A stretch of 64,000 nt of DNA from NCBI GenBank assembly GCA_014871385.1, contig CM026426.1, forward strand, positions 90,812,893 to 90,876,892, read 5' to 3'. Below the pieces are notes generated by a model. The model searched no databases. It saw only the letters and a list, made by a program, of their open reading frames with translations, and had not been told where the DNA came from. The position numbers and the translations under genes are program-made. Positions 54,348 to 64,000 of the stretch are shown here, piece by piece; the first letter of the stretch is position 1, and every line of letters begins with the position of its first letter. The DNA is from Ceratodon purpureus. Taxonomy: Eukaryota; Streptophyta; Bryopsida; Pseudoditrichales; Ditrichaceae.

Positions 54348-55276
54348 CCCAGTCTGGTCCTTTGTGGATCTGTCAGTAGCTACTGCTCCTACTTAGGTTG
54401 GTCCTAACTGCCTTTAGGTTGAAAAATTCGTCCTAAGTCTAGATTTCTACCAGATTTCAAAGCAGTTCAGTCTTACAGTTTGTTTCTAAAGGACTGTCTT
54501 GGTTTTCCAGTCCTGCTCCTTTAGTTTTTAGAGAAACTGGTCCAATTTTTCACACTTCTAGTCCAGTTTGACTGTTTTTTTTAACTAGATCTAGTGATTT
54601 TTAGGGCTAGTTTCCTTTCCAGACTCCTATCACTAGTCTCTAACTTCCTTTCCTCATAAACTCCTGGTTCTCATTTTTTATTGCCACATTTTTACCTTAA
54701 CTTTTTACTGCTCTGTTTTTTTACCTCAATTTTTTACTGCTTCGTTTTTACCTCTCATTTTTACTGCGTCATTTTTACTGACTTCACATTTACCTTGAAA
54801 GTAGATCTACGACTGTTTTACTGACTGTTCATTTTTTCACTACTGGTCGAAAATTCTTCCTACTGTTCATTGCAGTGCAACCTCAAATCAGTGGTACACA
54901 GCAACTTACCTGGATCTGGCTAACTATCCCCCTTTTGCTGTAGAGCTGTCCTCAGCTCCTGAGATGCGCCTCCCCTCCAGCTTGCTATTGACTGCTTCCA
55001 CCGGTTCTTGACTGCACAAGTCCTGCCCTCACTGTTGATTTGCTCCCCATCATTACTCAAACTGCTATTGTTGCAGATCTGGTCACTGTAACTTCCACTG
55101 TCACGGATCTGGTTACTGTGACAGTCACTGTCACAAATCTGACACTGCCACTGTCAGATCTACCCCTGCCCTTCTAGATCGCCACTGTACCTACCACTCC
55201 TGGAACTGTACAGATCAGATACTGTCCTGGCGTGTGCAGCTAGAGCCACATGGTTTGAACTATTGCATGGTTGCCA
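54348..55276 (-). other. Retroelement 5' leader, with primer binding site at its LTR edge
   Basis: Non-coding leader between the 5' LTR and gag, carrying many CTGGTC hexamers and a PPT-like block (54,928). Just inside the LTR the minus strand reads TTGGCAACCATGCAATAG. TGGCAACC could pair with a tRNA 3' end ...GGTTGCCA; the tRNA is not identified. Confidence 0.45.
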
Positions 55277-56091
55277 ATGTGAAAGGAGTATTTTTACTCA
55301 CTCCTTCAAAAATAAATACTATCCTAAAACTCTATGAAATCCTGTGAAAATTACTGTACTGTCCCCCTGAAACTGCCCCAAACCCTGCCCTAGATCTGAA
55401 ACTGTCCACCTAGATCTATGAAAATTCTGGAGGTATATCCTCAGATCTGATACATATTCCTACTCTCCTTGGTCTGATCTACAATACTTACTCATTAAAC
55501 ACCAGATCTACTATACCCACCAGGTGAATTAACCAATCTGGTCCTTCAACCACTCATTACTGCAAATCTAAGCATGTACACACAAATGTAATCAATTCCT
55601 GTCCTTTACTCACTGTAAATCAATACATCATACTGCTCCCTACTGCTAGCAATCCCTGGACCCTCCAGGATCCTCAAAATTGTCCTAGCAGCAACTCTCC
55701 TACAATCCTACAACACATCCTACACACTAAAATCTGAGAGCTCCAAAGAAAACTCCAAAGGGGAGAGAGAGAGAGAGAGCTTCGCAGCCCCCTCCCTCAC
55801 AACCCCACCCAAAACCCTAGCCGTCACTTCAAAAACCCTAGCCGCCATCCTAAACCCTAACAGTTTTCATCCGACCACCAGACTTCATCCAACCACCAGA
55901 TTTCATCCATCTGACAGTTTTCATCCATCTGGCAGTTTTCATCCAAAATTGTCAGTTCATCCAAAACAGAGTTACTGCAGGAAGGAACAGTAACTTAACA
56001 GTTTACTGTCCCCCCCCAGTAACTGCAGTTTTACTGCTCCCCTACAGTTTTACTGCTCCTCTATTCTACTACCTTAAATCCCCAGTTAACA
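55277..56091 (-). repeat. 5' LTR
   Basis: 815 bp, near-identical direct copy of 28,685-29,491; the differences are a CA insertion, a longer GA run and a few substitutions. Confidence 0.9.
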
Positions 56092-56096
56092 TAGCT
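56092..56096. repeat. Target site duplication TAGCT, right
   Basis: Matches 28,680-28,684. Confidence 0.85.
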
Positions 56097-56182
56097 ACGA
56101 GTACCTGCCTTCTCTATCTGATGTACAATTTTCCATAGGTTCCCCCACTAGTAGCTGCGAGTCTATTGCATTTAGGCGGTGA
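56097..56182 (+). pseudogene. 3' part of the ORF split by the LTR element
   Basis: Continues in frame from 28,684 to a TGA at 56,180-56,182. See the entry at 28,402. Confidence 0.4.
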
Positions 56183-56315
56183 CAGGCGACTACAGTTTAG
56201 TAAGTTCTTTTACATTTTCATGTAGACACATTTAAATTGTACTACGCTCATTGCTATAATTTGCACCCTCTATGTACTCATCATTTTTATGTGTTCATAT
56301 TTCAGGGTGTCAGTT

Positions 56316-59300
56316 ATGGGGAATACTGCAAAGAGGCAACGAGTGCGAGGGGGTGTTAGTCGACCTGGTCCTGCAGCCAGGGCTGCTGCAGACAGGTTGG
56401 AGGAAGAGCAGAGAGCCGTATCTAGAGAGACGGCAAGAGCACGTAAGGCTCTACAAAGAGCACGTGAGAGAGAGAGAGAGGAGGAAACACGAGGTCTTGC
56501 TTCAAACCCTTTACATGATGACACACCTGATCAGATGTCAGTGAGGGAGTTGAATCGGATCTCTTTGCGAATAGTGAAGTATATTGTTGGAGAGTTGAGG
56601 AGTTGTCCTGGTCCTTCTAGTAGAAGAGATGCTGTCGAGAGGGTCATGAGGCATAATGCTTTTTGGCCTCTATTACCGCTATATTATCCTAGGCCTCAAG
56701 AGGCGAAGGTCACATACAGTTTCATAGAGAATTTCAAGAACGAGTTGCAGTTGGTGAAGGTGGCAAACTCGAACGAGCGATTAGCAAGAAAGAGTGTTTT
56801 ATTAGATGCGGCAGTAAGCTTGGGAGTCGATGGAGTGTCAGCACTGTCACGTGTATTGGATACTTCTACGTCTAGCATCAATATAGCCAGGAATAGAAGA
56901 GTGTATGGATTGAGTCCTGAAGAGATAGTGCCTCGGCTTCGCCTCAATCGACAGAAGAGAGGAGGCTTGTCAGATTACGTCAAATCCCAGATTGAGATAT
57001 GGTGGAATGGACAGACCAAGGTTTCGCCAAACAAAAAGGACGTTGTTAAACACAGGGTAGGCAGAAATCTGTGGGTGGAGCCTCATCCTACGCACTACCT
57101 CTGCGAGACACAGGTAAGACCTTCCACTGAACATACATGTTGTACATTCATTTTGTTCCTTCTCTGCGTTTTCAATCATAGTGTACAAGGTCGTCAATAT
57201 CATACCAATATATAGAGCACTATGTACTTGATTTCTTACTAACGTAGGGCCGAATGTATTAATGTGGTCAACAAGTACTGCTAATATACAAAGTGGTATA
57301 ACTTGGTTAAGCAGTTGTGTATATTAAATACTCTGCTTCTTGTTGTTGTTCTTTACATGTACTTATGTAGTTGACGATGTACGTAGGTGATATTTGTGAT
57401 AAGTCCTCTGTACTGGCGATGTACAGCTAAGCTTAAATGTATGAACGCCAATATACTTTGTGTATATGTCGTACTCATCGAGTGTAGGAGTCGTCTATAC
57501 TCCGTACATTTGGTTAGTGTGTTCGAAGTACCGTTGTATTTCTTGTACTGGATGTAAACACAAACCCAAGGATAATGTACTTAATATAATCCGTTGTATA
57601 ACTTGTACTTGATTTCATAACATATTGTACCTAGGTTTATTACTTTTAGTACAACAAGTATAACACTTTTGGAAAATGTCTCCATGGTTGACAGACAACA
57701 TTCTTTTTGCGTTTTATGGAGGCTCATCCAGAGTGCAACGTGCGCCAGAGAGCCTTCGAGAGGTTGAAACCATGGTGGGTTCGGAAATTGAAGGAACGAA
57801 ACACATGCTGCTGTATATACCATGTAGAAATGGACTTCATGAAGGTTGGATTGAGCCATCTCAGAGATCAGCTAAGGGGGTTGCATTCAAGGATCACGTG
57901 CAACTGTGGATGTCAAGTATGTAAGGGTGAGGCTGAAGGGGCTTGCTATGCACACGAGGCAATTTATAAGCGCATTACAATGATGTGGGAATCCTGTGTG
58001 TGCCCGAAAGGAGAACTGGATGTGTGGCACAAGCTTGATTGTCTCATGGGAGAGTGTCCAAATTGTGGCTTCCATTTATTTCCCCTTTGCCCTTTCGAGT
58101 TGTCTAGTACTGACTCCTTTCTTGTGAAGTGGAAGTGTTTCGAATACTATGAGGTTGGCGTTGATAAGAGGACTGGAAGGCCCAAGAAGCGGCTCAGAGA
58201 GGCTTTTAGGGATACTCCTGTGAAAGAGTTTTTGTCGTACATGGAGAAAACAGTGTCCACGTTCATCACCCACAACTTCCGAGCGAGGTGGCAGGATGAG
58301 CAATGTCAATTAATGATGAAGAACGTCCCGGAGGGAGTACTTGTGTCTCATATCGATTTTGCAGAAAATTATAGCTTTGCTATTCAGAATGAAGTGCAAA
58401 GTTTGTACTATTTCAACACGTCCGTAACCATCCTTGTCCATATTACAATGTGGAAAGAAGGGGATACCGTAATGAAGCAGACGCACTTTTACATATCGGA
58501 TGACAAAGATCACGACTCTGCTTATGTCCAACATTGCTTGCTTTTGCATTGGGACTGGTTAGAGGACTCAGGATTTATTCCGGAGGAATACTGGGTGTAT
58601 AGTGATGGCTGTAGCGCTCAGTTCAAATGTGCAACAGCTATGTACTTCGTGGCTAGATATCCCATGCTCACTAAGGGATGCAAGATGCGGTGGAACTATT
58701 TTGAGACTGCTCATGGGAAGGGAGAGTGGGATGGGGCCGGGGCGGTCGTGAAGAGGGCGTTGAGTGCCGAGCAAATCCAGAATCCTCTGAGGCCATTGGC
58801 GAATGCTGCACAAGTTGTTGACTTTCTACAAGAAAAGTATACTGAGCGGGTTCAGAGTTCCTACAGGCGGACAAAGATCAGCACGGCTCCACCCCTCTCT
58901 TGTGTATTTTGGCACATTGGAGAGAAGGAGGTCGTTCATAGTGACAGGAGCATCCGCTGCAACACTCTGCCAAGATCTAAATCACTCTATTCCATCATGG
59001 GCTTCTCTGAATCTGACCCTACTCTTCTCAGGACACGTGCTTTATCTTGTTTTTGTATATCATGCGTTGATGGCGATTAGGCTAATTGCTTGAACTCATC
59101 TCATGTGCAGGGCTGGAATGTTGCTAGGTTGGTTCCGGAGAGCGCTTCTTCAGTGGCGGCACAGATGGAGGAAATGGACGGTGAAGGTAATTGGGTGCAT
59201 GATGGCGTGTCGTTGGTCTTAGGAGACCTGGTTGAGGTTGGCGATAATTTCATGATACCTGCAGAAGAGGAGAATGAAGACGGCGTGGATTTCTACATCT

Positions 59301-59611
59301 TGCAGTGCACCAGTTCTAAGTTTGAGATACAGGAGCCCCTCGAATGTCCATGGGGGGGCGTCTTTGCCGCCGGGGATGAAGTTATTAGGGCAAAATACTT
59401 CAAGAAGCACGGACGTGGGGATAAAACGTATTTATTTTGCAATGAAGCTGTGGAGGCGCATGTCGATGCACATCTAGTCAGAGCGTGCAAATTCCCCATG
59501 ATACTGGCTTCCCATAGGGCCAAGGGCTCTCCAGTATACAAGATGTCCAGCGAGACCATGAGAGTATGTGAAGATGCTTTGCGCGATTGGTGGGCATTCC
59601 ATGAGGAGTAG
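56316..59611 (+). CDS. DDE-transposase-like protein with C-terminal BAH-like domain
   Basis: Exons 56,316-57,113, 57,695-59,065 and 59,111-59,611 (TAG), all phase 0; 889 aa. The last donor (TGC/GTTGAT) is weak but is the only in-phase choice. The head is basic and coiled-coil-prone (RLEEEQRAVSRETARARKAL). The middle carries the signatures of a widespread uncharacterised DDE-like family: IDFAENYSF, FYISDDKDHDSAYVQHCL, YSDGCSAQFKCATAMYF and ETAHGKGEWDGAGAVVKRAL, after Cys pairs (CNCGCQVC, CVCPKG, CPNCGFHLFPLCPF). The C-terminal exon (LGDLVEVGDNFMIPA ... VIRAKYFKKHGRG) looks like a BAH-type chromatin-reading module. It is probably the transposase of cluster C, or a domesticated relative. Confidence 0.7.
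57114..57694. repeat. GTAC-rich intron
   Basis: First intron of the DDE-like gene. I count 16 GTAC tetramers in about 560 bp (about two expected by chance), in varied contexts (TGTACTT, CGTACAT, AGTACTG), so this is not a tandem repeat. Confidence 0.65.
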
Positions 59612-60012
59612 TTAACTAGAACTTTGAGTATCTTTGGATACTACAAGTACTCTTAATGTCAAGAACTTAGTGCTTTTTAGTACTCTGTGTATTTTAATGT
59701 AAATTGGAATGTATAATATGTACTAATTTTGGGTACTCTTTGTAGTATTTGAATGGCTCTTTGTGGTATTTCGAGTACTCTTCGTAAGAGTTTGGATACT
59801 ATTCGTATTTACTTTCTAATTTACTATGACCATTTATTCTTTAACTGGATCGATCCTTCATTGTAATTCAGAACTTAAGTTCTTTGTTGGACAAAAATGC
59901 GGCATTCAAAGGATCTTTGCAGTCAATTGCTGTAAGTACTTCAATGTAGCACTTAGTGTTTACAATTAATTAAACGCAAGATTCATGTCACTTAGTATTT
60001 AGAAAAGCTTTT
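59612..60012. other. Convergent spacer rich in GTAC
   Basis: Gene-free. Several AGTACTCT-type motifs; otherwise AT-rich. Confidence 0.45.
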
Positions 60013-61331
60013 TTATTGTGATCTACGAGATACGACAAAGGTACTACGCCAGTCCCTATAGTAGCTACTCCCATACTTGCATGCAAAGGAAGACAAATCA
60101 GGGTCTTCGTAGGTAAAGTCGCAGCCGTAGTCCCAAGTTAACTCTTCATGAATCAAAATGTCTCGATTTGTGAAGAATGCAACGTGGTAAATGCTCTTGT
60201 CCCATTCGTCAATCTGCACTGGAACTTCAATCAAGTTGGCATCTTCACACCTAAAAGAAACACACATTTTCATTAGACATAAATAAACGACTTCGAACCA
60301 TTACAGTAATGCATATCAGCCGGCTGGATTACAAACCTGTGGTTTACAAATCTTGCCACGTTACCAAAAATTTGGGAATCCAAGCAGAGCGCAGAGTTGT
60401 CATCAAGTTTGGCTTCGGTGGCCCAATCAGCATCCAATTGCATTGCAAAAGATGGTCCAGGTGAGGCTACAAGATTTCTAAGAATCATCTCAGCATTTGT
60501 GAGAATCTCCCCAGCCAACTCGAAGAGAAACACACCTTTTGGAAGGGGTCTACTTGCCCTCACCCCCCATCCAGTATGGCCCATATGGAAAATCTCTACT
60601 GGATACTTCATCCCCTGTTGAACAACACGATTACCACATTCATTGTGGCAGCCACACCTGACACTACATTCTCTAATGAATCTGCGTGATCCACGATTAC
60701 CGCACAAGGCACTAAGCCTCCTCTCCACATAAATCACTGAGCCACCATGCAAATAGAGTTTTTTTTTCCTCTTACAACCAAGGGAATTGTTGCCACCGTG
60801 CTGAAGGTACCGGTCCTTGAGGATGCCACCCTCCTTGTAGGCTATCTCTCCACCTGACTCCTTTCCACATTCACAAGGCTGCAAAGATTTTAAACAATCC
60901 CGAGGCCCACAATTACAACATTTCCCAAGCTTCGGAGAGAAAAGGCTCAAATTCAGAGCGGCCTTCTCATGAACCCTGCTGTTGGACATGTACCGGAATG
61001 GCGACATATAAGCATAGGGATTACAGACTGGAATAGGTATAGCCTCCATCCCCCTCGACAAATCTCCAGGATCAAACAAGGGCATAGTCTGATACTGGTC
61101 CCAGCCCCCAAAAAAAAGCCCCAAAACAGTCAAGGGCCAAGAATTAAACATTGAGAAGAATTCTGATTTTCCACCATAGCTGAAAACATGTTGTAGATAC
61201 ATACACCCACATGCACAAATGAACTCAAAGCCGCACCAGAAATACACAAATAAACAATAACAAAAAACTTGGGAGCAAATACCCCCGGCTCCTTTTTCAG
61301 CAGCCTCGTTGCAAGGTTGGAGATACATCAT
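60013..61331 (-). CDS. SUVR-type SET-domain histone lysine methyltransferase
   Basis: Exons 61,331-60,337 and 60,250-60,013 (TAA), joined AG/G in phase; about 410 aa. The Cys-rich pre-SET region (CCNCGPRDCLKSLQPCECGK ... RRFIRECSVRCGCHNECGNR) and SET core (GWGVRASRPLPKGVFLFELA; LDADWATEAKLDD; CLDSQIFGNVARFVNHR-CEDANL; VAFFTNRDILIHEELTWDYG) closely follow plant SUVR proteins, which methylate histone H3 (usually K9) using S-adenosylmethionine. The post-SET motif is degenerate: ACKYGSSYYRD where family members have CxCxS...C, so zinc binding and activity may be reduced. The hydrophobic stretch at about 61,270-61,180 may be an unspliced intron (GTATTTG to TTTTCAG). It is a neighbour of a transposase and presumed chromatin-acting cargo. 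Confidence 0.8.
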
Positions 61332-61369
61332 AGTGGCTACATTCCGTAGCCACGTATAAAATCTACTTC

Positions 61370-62524
61370 TTAACGGCGCTTCTTCCTCTTCTTTGCCTGT
61401 GCAGGCGCCAGTGCTTGCTTCTCTTGTGACCGTGTCATGACTCTACCTAATCCAACCGGAGACTTTACCGGGGCTTGGGGACTCTCACTGTCATCCTTAG
61501 CGTCCTCACCACCCTCTACAATACCCTGCCTCGCTGCAAAATCTGTGAGCGCAGTAAGAGTTGTATGCTTCGCACTGTATAGGTTCTCCATCGAAGTCGG
61601 AAACTGTTCTTCATCCTTTTCTTGTTCCATCCTCTTTTTCCGCTTCTTCTATCCACTTGTATGGCCATCCTTCCCCGTTACCCTCTCATCATTCCCCACC
61701 TGTGCGTCTTCTTCACCCTGTAGCTCGCCTTCCTCCTGCGTAGGCGCCATCTCTCCTCCAACTCTATCAACCTCCAGGCCTACCTCCTCCGTATTTGGCA
61801 CCTCCTTGGACTTCTTCTTCTCGGCCCTCATCTTTTTCTTCGCAGGTGATTTCTCCGACTCCTTCAATGCAATCTTCTCCGGTGTTTTGAAGATCTCATC
61901 CTCCAGTGCTTCTAGAAACTGCTCTCCTGCTCCAACAGCTGTCTTCACATCATTCTTCCTTGTATTGCGCCCCACCAAGCACTCGGAACCAGGAACTTCC
62001 ACTGCTGCTGTCTTCTTCAACTGCTCTTCACTCACAACATTGGTCTTCAGAGGTTCATGCATCTTCATCGTTGGAGCTACAATCTCTTCGATCGAAGCCA
62101 CAGTATGTTCACCTCCAGCAATCTTCACCCTCAGCGGTTCCTGTGGGCTTATAAACTGTGGGTCATACGACTTTAGAGTAGGCATCCTAGCAGCATCCTC
62201 TTCTTCCTCATCTTCATCTTCTGAATCTTCACGCTCCTTGGAATCCACAGACTTCTCACCGTCAGAGTCTTCTTCCTCCCCACTTGAGTCCGTCGTTCCA
62301 GAAGATGATGGCAACTTCAACTGCTTTAACCGCTCATCACCTTCGGACGACTCATCTTCACTATCGAGTTCATGCTCATTACCCTTACGTCTCACTGCAG
62401 CAGTCTCCAAACATTCATAGACAACCTCATCCACCTTTTGTAGTTTTTTTACCTTGCTTTTAACTTTCCGAACCCCTCCTTTGCAGGTCACTTCCTTCAT
62501 AGTGCGTTGCAAAGGGTTTAGCAA
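61370..62524 (-). CDS. Acidic/basic nuclear-type protein with one in-frame TAG
   Basis: From ATG 62,524 (MLNPLQRTMKEVTCKGGVRK) the frame runs to TAA 61,370-61,372, interrupted only by TAG at 61,649-61,651 (KDGHTSG-stop-KKRKKRMEQ). The composition is low-complexity: a long Asp/Glu/Ser tract (KEREDSEDEDEEEEDAARMP), Lys-rich segments (KSPAKKKMRAEKKKSKEV) and a C-terminal KKRKKRR. No folded domain is recognised. The reading on both sides of the TAG has the same composition, so the two parts are one coding unit historically. It may be the same transcription unit as the SET gene just downstream on the same strand. Confidence 0.5.
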
Positions 62525-63511
62525 CGCAGCAGGAGAGATTCCCGGGCCACCGACGAGAGAGCTGGTGGCTTGACTTGCTTCACCCTAAGTGAAATTAGGT
62601 GGTGAAATCCTTGAAGTAGGGTGAGCGATTTTCGGATACGACAAGCCTGAAATCCCACGAAATATATCATTGTTACTTATAATTCTGAACCACATCTTAA
62701 AAAACGGGTACTTCTATTACACGACAGTGTACAACTAGGGGGTGCAGACATTAGTACTGATAATACTAACAAGTCATACTGCATGCACCCATGAACAATA
62801 CCATACGTACATAAGCAAAAATAAATCTTACCTCATAGTATACAATGCGTACAAAAGCAGAGTGTTTGTAACCCGAGTATAAGATGCACGTGGAGTACAT
62901 GAAGAAAAGTACCTAAGCATTAGTCAACATATATAACAAGTAATCTAATGTATCATACCAATGTACTTCAAATACAGAAACCAGATATATCAAGTATTCT
63001 AAAGTCCTCTTATATACTTCCATACATTCAGCACAGTTAATTCTAAGTACACTTAATGTACAAAAGGACTTCTAATATCACATTGTATACGACGACTTCT
63101 TCTAAGGTAGGGAGTCAATGTACACTCAAATACATACCCTTTAACCTAGTCAGTATATGATGAACTATAAGTGTACTATAAGTATATTGCATTGAAATTG
63201 CAGTTTCCATTCAGCTCATGCATTAGTACTCTAAACACTGTGAATACGTAACAGTAGCAGTGGACAACACAAATCACGTTGACGAATGTACTTCTTAGTA
63301 CTCTAGAGTGGCACGTACTTTAAATGCTGTGCCAACCACTGTTTACAAACTAATCACACTACAAAAATGTATAGTTAGCACACCCTTAAACTACCAAACA
63401 AAGACCTAGCATACTTACCGTATATTCTGATTCACTCATAAGAGGCTGAACCATACTCCTAGGTACTAACGAATTAGCAAGAATATATAGATTCTATGCT
63501 TGAAAACTTAC
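62525..63511. other. Spacer or intron rich in GTAC
   Basis: No gene. I count about 16 GTAC tetramers between 62,700 and 63,440. It may be an intron linking the RING exon at 63,512 to exons downstream, since the acidic protein lies on the same strand. Confidence 0.45.
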
Positions 63512-64000
63512 CCGCATTCGGACAAGTTGCTCTTGCTTCCTCCATTCTCAGTTGCAAGGTTTTCCTTTGCTCCTCGGCACATCCAAGCATCTCGGCCCTC
63601 TGAAGCAGCTCGGCACTAGGCTCTCCCCACCCAAAACTCTTATGCCAATCCGGATGTGATAAATTTTGGCACCCCTTAGCAGTACATGTACCTCCATGCA
63701 CAAAAACAATCGATGCACAATAGGGATGATACAAGTGCCTACAAGATGATACAATAATGTCACTGTTAGGAAACAGAAATTGACACAGTGAACAAGTAGA
63801 AATCTCCAGAAGTCCACTTCGATCTGAAACCTGTGCACCCTTCTCCTCTGAGTAAGCCATGGGCCGTGGCCAAAATGACCCTAAAACCTTTCCCTTCTGC
63901 AACTCGAACAACTCCGCCTTCAGCGCTTTGTACTGTAAACGATGAGCCTCGATTCCATGTGCCATGTTGGCCACCTCTGCCACTGCCGATTCTAGATCTT
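63512..64000 (-). CDS. Partial coiled-coil/RING-type protein exon
   Basis: The open frame enters from the window edge (DLESAVAEVANMAHGIEAHR) and ends at a donor GCGG/GTAAG at 63,511. A short coiled-coil-prone region precedes a RING-like finger: CSLC-x11-SSCRHLYHPYCA ... CTAKGCQNLSHPDWHKSFGW. It resembles the coiled-coil/RING protein of element B (39,138-40,610) in domain order and in the sequence after the finger. The 5' end and further exons are missing; a possible E3 ubiquitin ligase. Confidence 0.55.

Larger units (their letters stand above)
28685..56091 (-). mobile_element. LTR retroelement (Gag-protease only) with nested element B
   Basis: Bounded by two direct LTRs (28,685-29,491 and 55,277-56,091) with TG...CA ends and a TAGCT duplication. 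Coding frames and the polypurine tract put it on the minus strand, so 55,277-56,091 is the 5' LTR. The LTRs differ by only about four substitutions and three short indels by eye, so the insertion is recent. The element itself is about 9.1 kb; 35,771-54,113 is a later insertion into gag. It has a capsid-type Gag, zinc knuckles and a retropepsin-like domain, but no reverse transcriptase, RNase H or integrase, so it is non-autonomous. Confidence 0.85.

Noticed and set aside
61437..62420. 327-aa Ser-rich plus-strand ORF
   Set aside because: Antisense of the acidic protein; Ser arises from GA-rich codons read backwards.

Overview
The window is nuclear DNA of a eukaryote. Genes are split by short GT–AG introns, spacers are AT-rich and repeat-rich, and nested transposable elements dominate. 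A SUVR-type (plant SU(VAR)3-9-related) SET protein and the intron style point to the green lineage. A charophyte alga such as Chara is possible, but that is inference. I see no rRNA, no functional tRNA and no prokaryotic operons.

Layout. (1) Bases 1 to about 21,990 look like the right part of a very large DNA transposon, element A, whose left end lies outside the window. It carries a MULE-type transposase (minus strand, 5305 to 1715), a divergently transcribed gene with a ParB-like domain followed by a DNA-methyltransferase-like domain (plus strand, 5501 to 11310), and five small unrecognised genes. Three perfect 14-bp TGTCGGATCCGACA palindromes lie upstream of the predicted promoters of four of these small genes, and a fourth copy is isolated. 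The element ends in GC-rich CGCTC-type repeats that interrupt an intron of a transposase-associated gene at 22-23.5 kb. (2) Bases 22.0 to 28.7 kb hold that gene, a degenerate duplicate of its 5' part, and small ORFs. (3) Bases 28,685-56,091 are an LTR retroelement with about 0.81-kb LTRs and a perfect TAGCT target duplication. It is oriented on the minus strand and encodes Gag and a retropepsin-like protease, with no reverse transcriptase or integrase seen. Its coding frame is interrupted only by TAG codons. (4) Inserted in its gag is element B (about 35,771-54,113), bounded by GC-rich terminal inverted repeats related to the end of element A. B carries a second copy of the divergent pair (methyltransferase-like 47,922 to 41,001 minus; transposase 48,456 to 52,167 plus), plus an F-box-like gene, an unknown two-exon gene, a coiled-coil/RING gene and one further ORF. 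(5) From 56.1 kb to the end is a third cluster, C, into which the LTR element inserted: a DDE-transposase-like gene, a SUVR-type SET methyltransferase, an acidic nuclear-type protein and a partial RING gene.

The main discovery is the repeated head-to-head module of a MULE transposase (WRKY-GCM1-like finger, DDE core, SWIM finger) and a ParB-plus-methyltransferase-like protein. It is found twice in one window inside large cargo-carrying transposons with related ends. The methyltransferase gene introns hold arrays of palindromes: TCGGAT/GGTACC-type in A and GCCGGTACCGGC in B. In B this includes a palindrome of about 520 bp. The transposase presumably moves the element. The methyltransferase-like partner could mark element DNA or its ends, but that role is inference.
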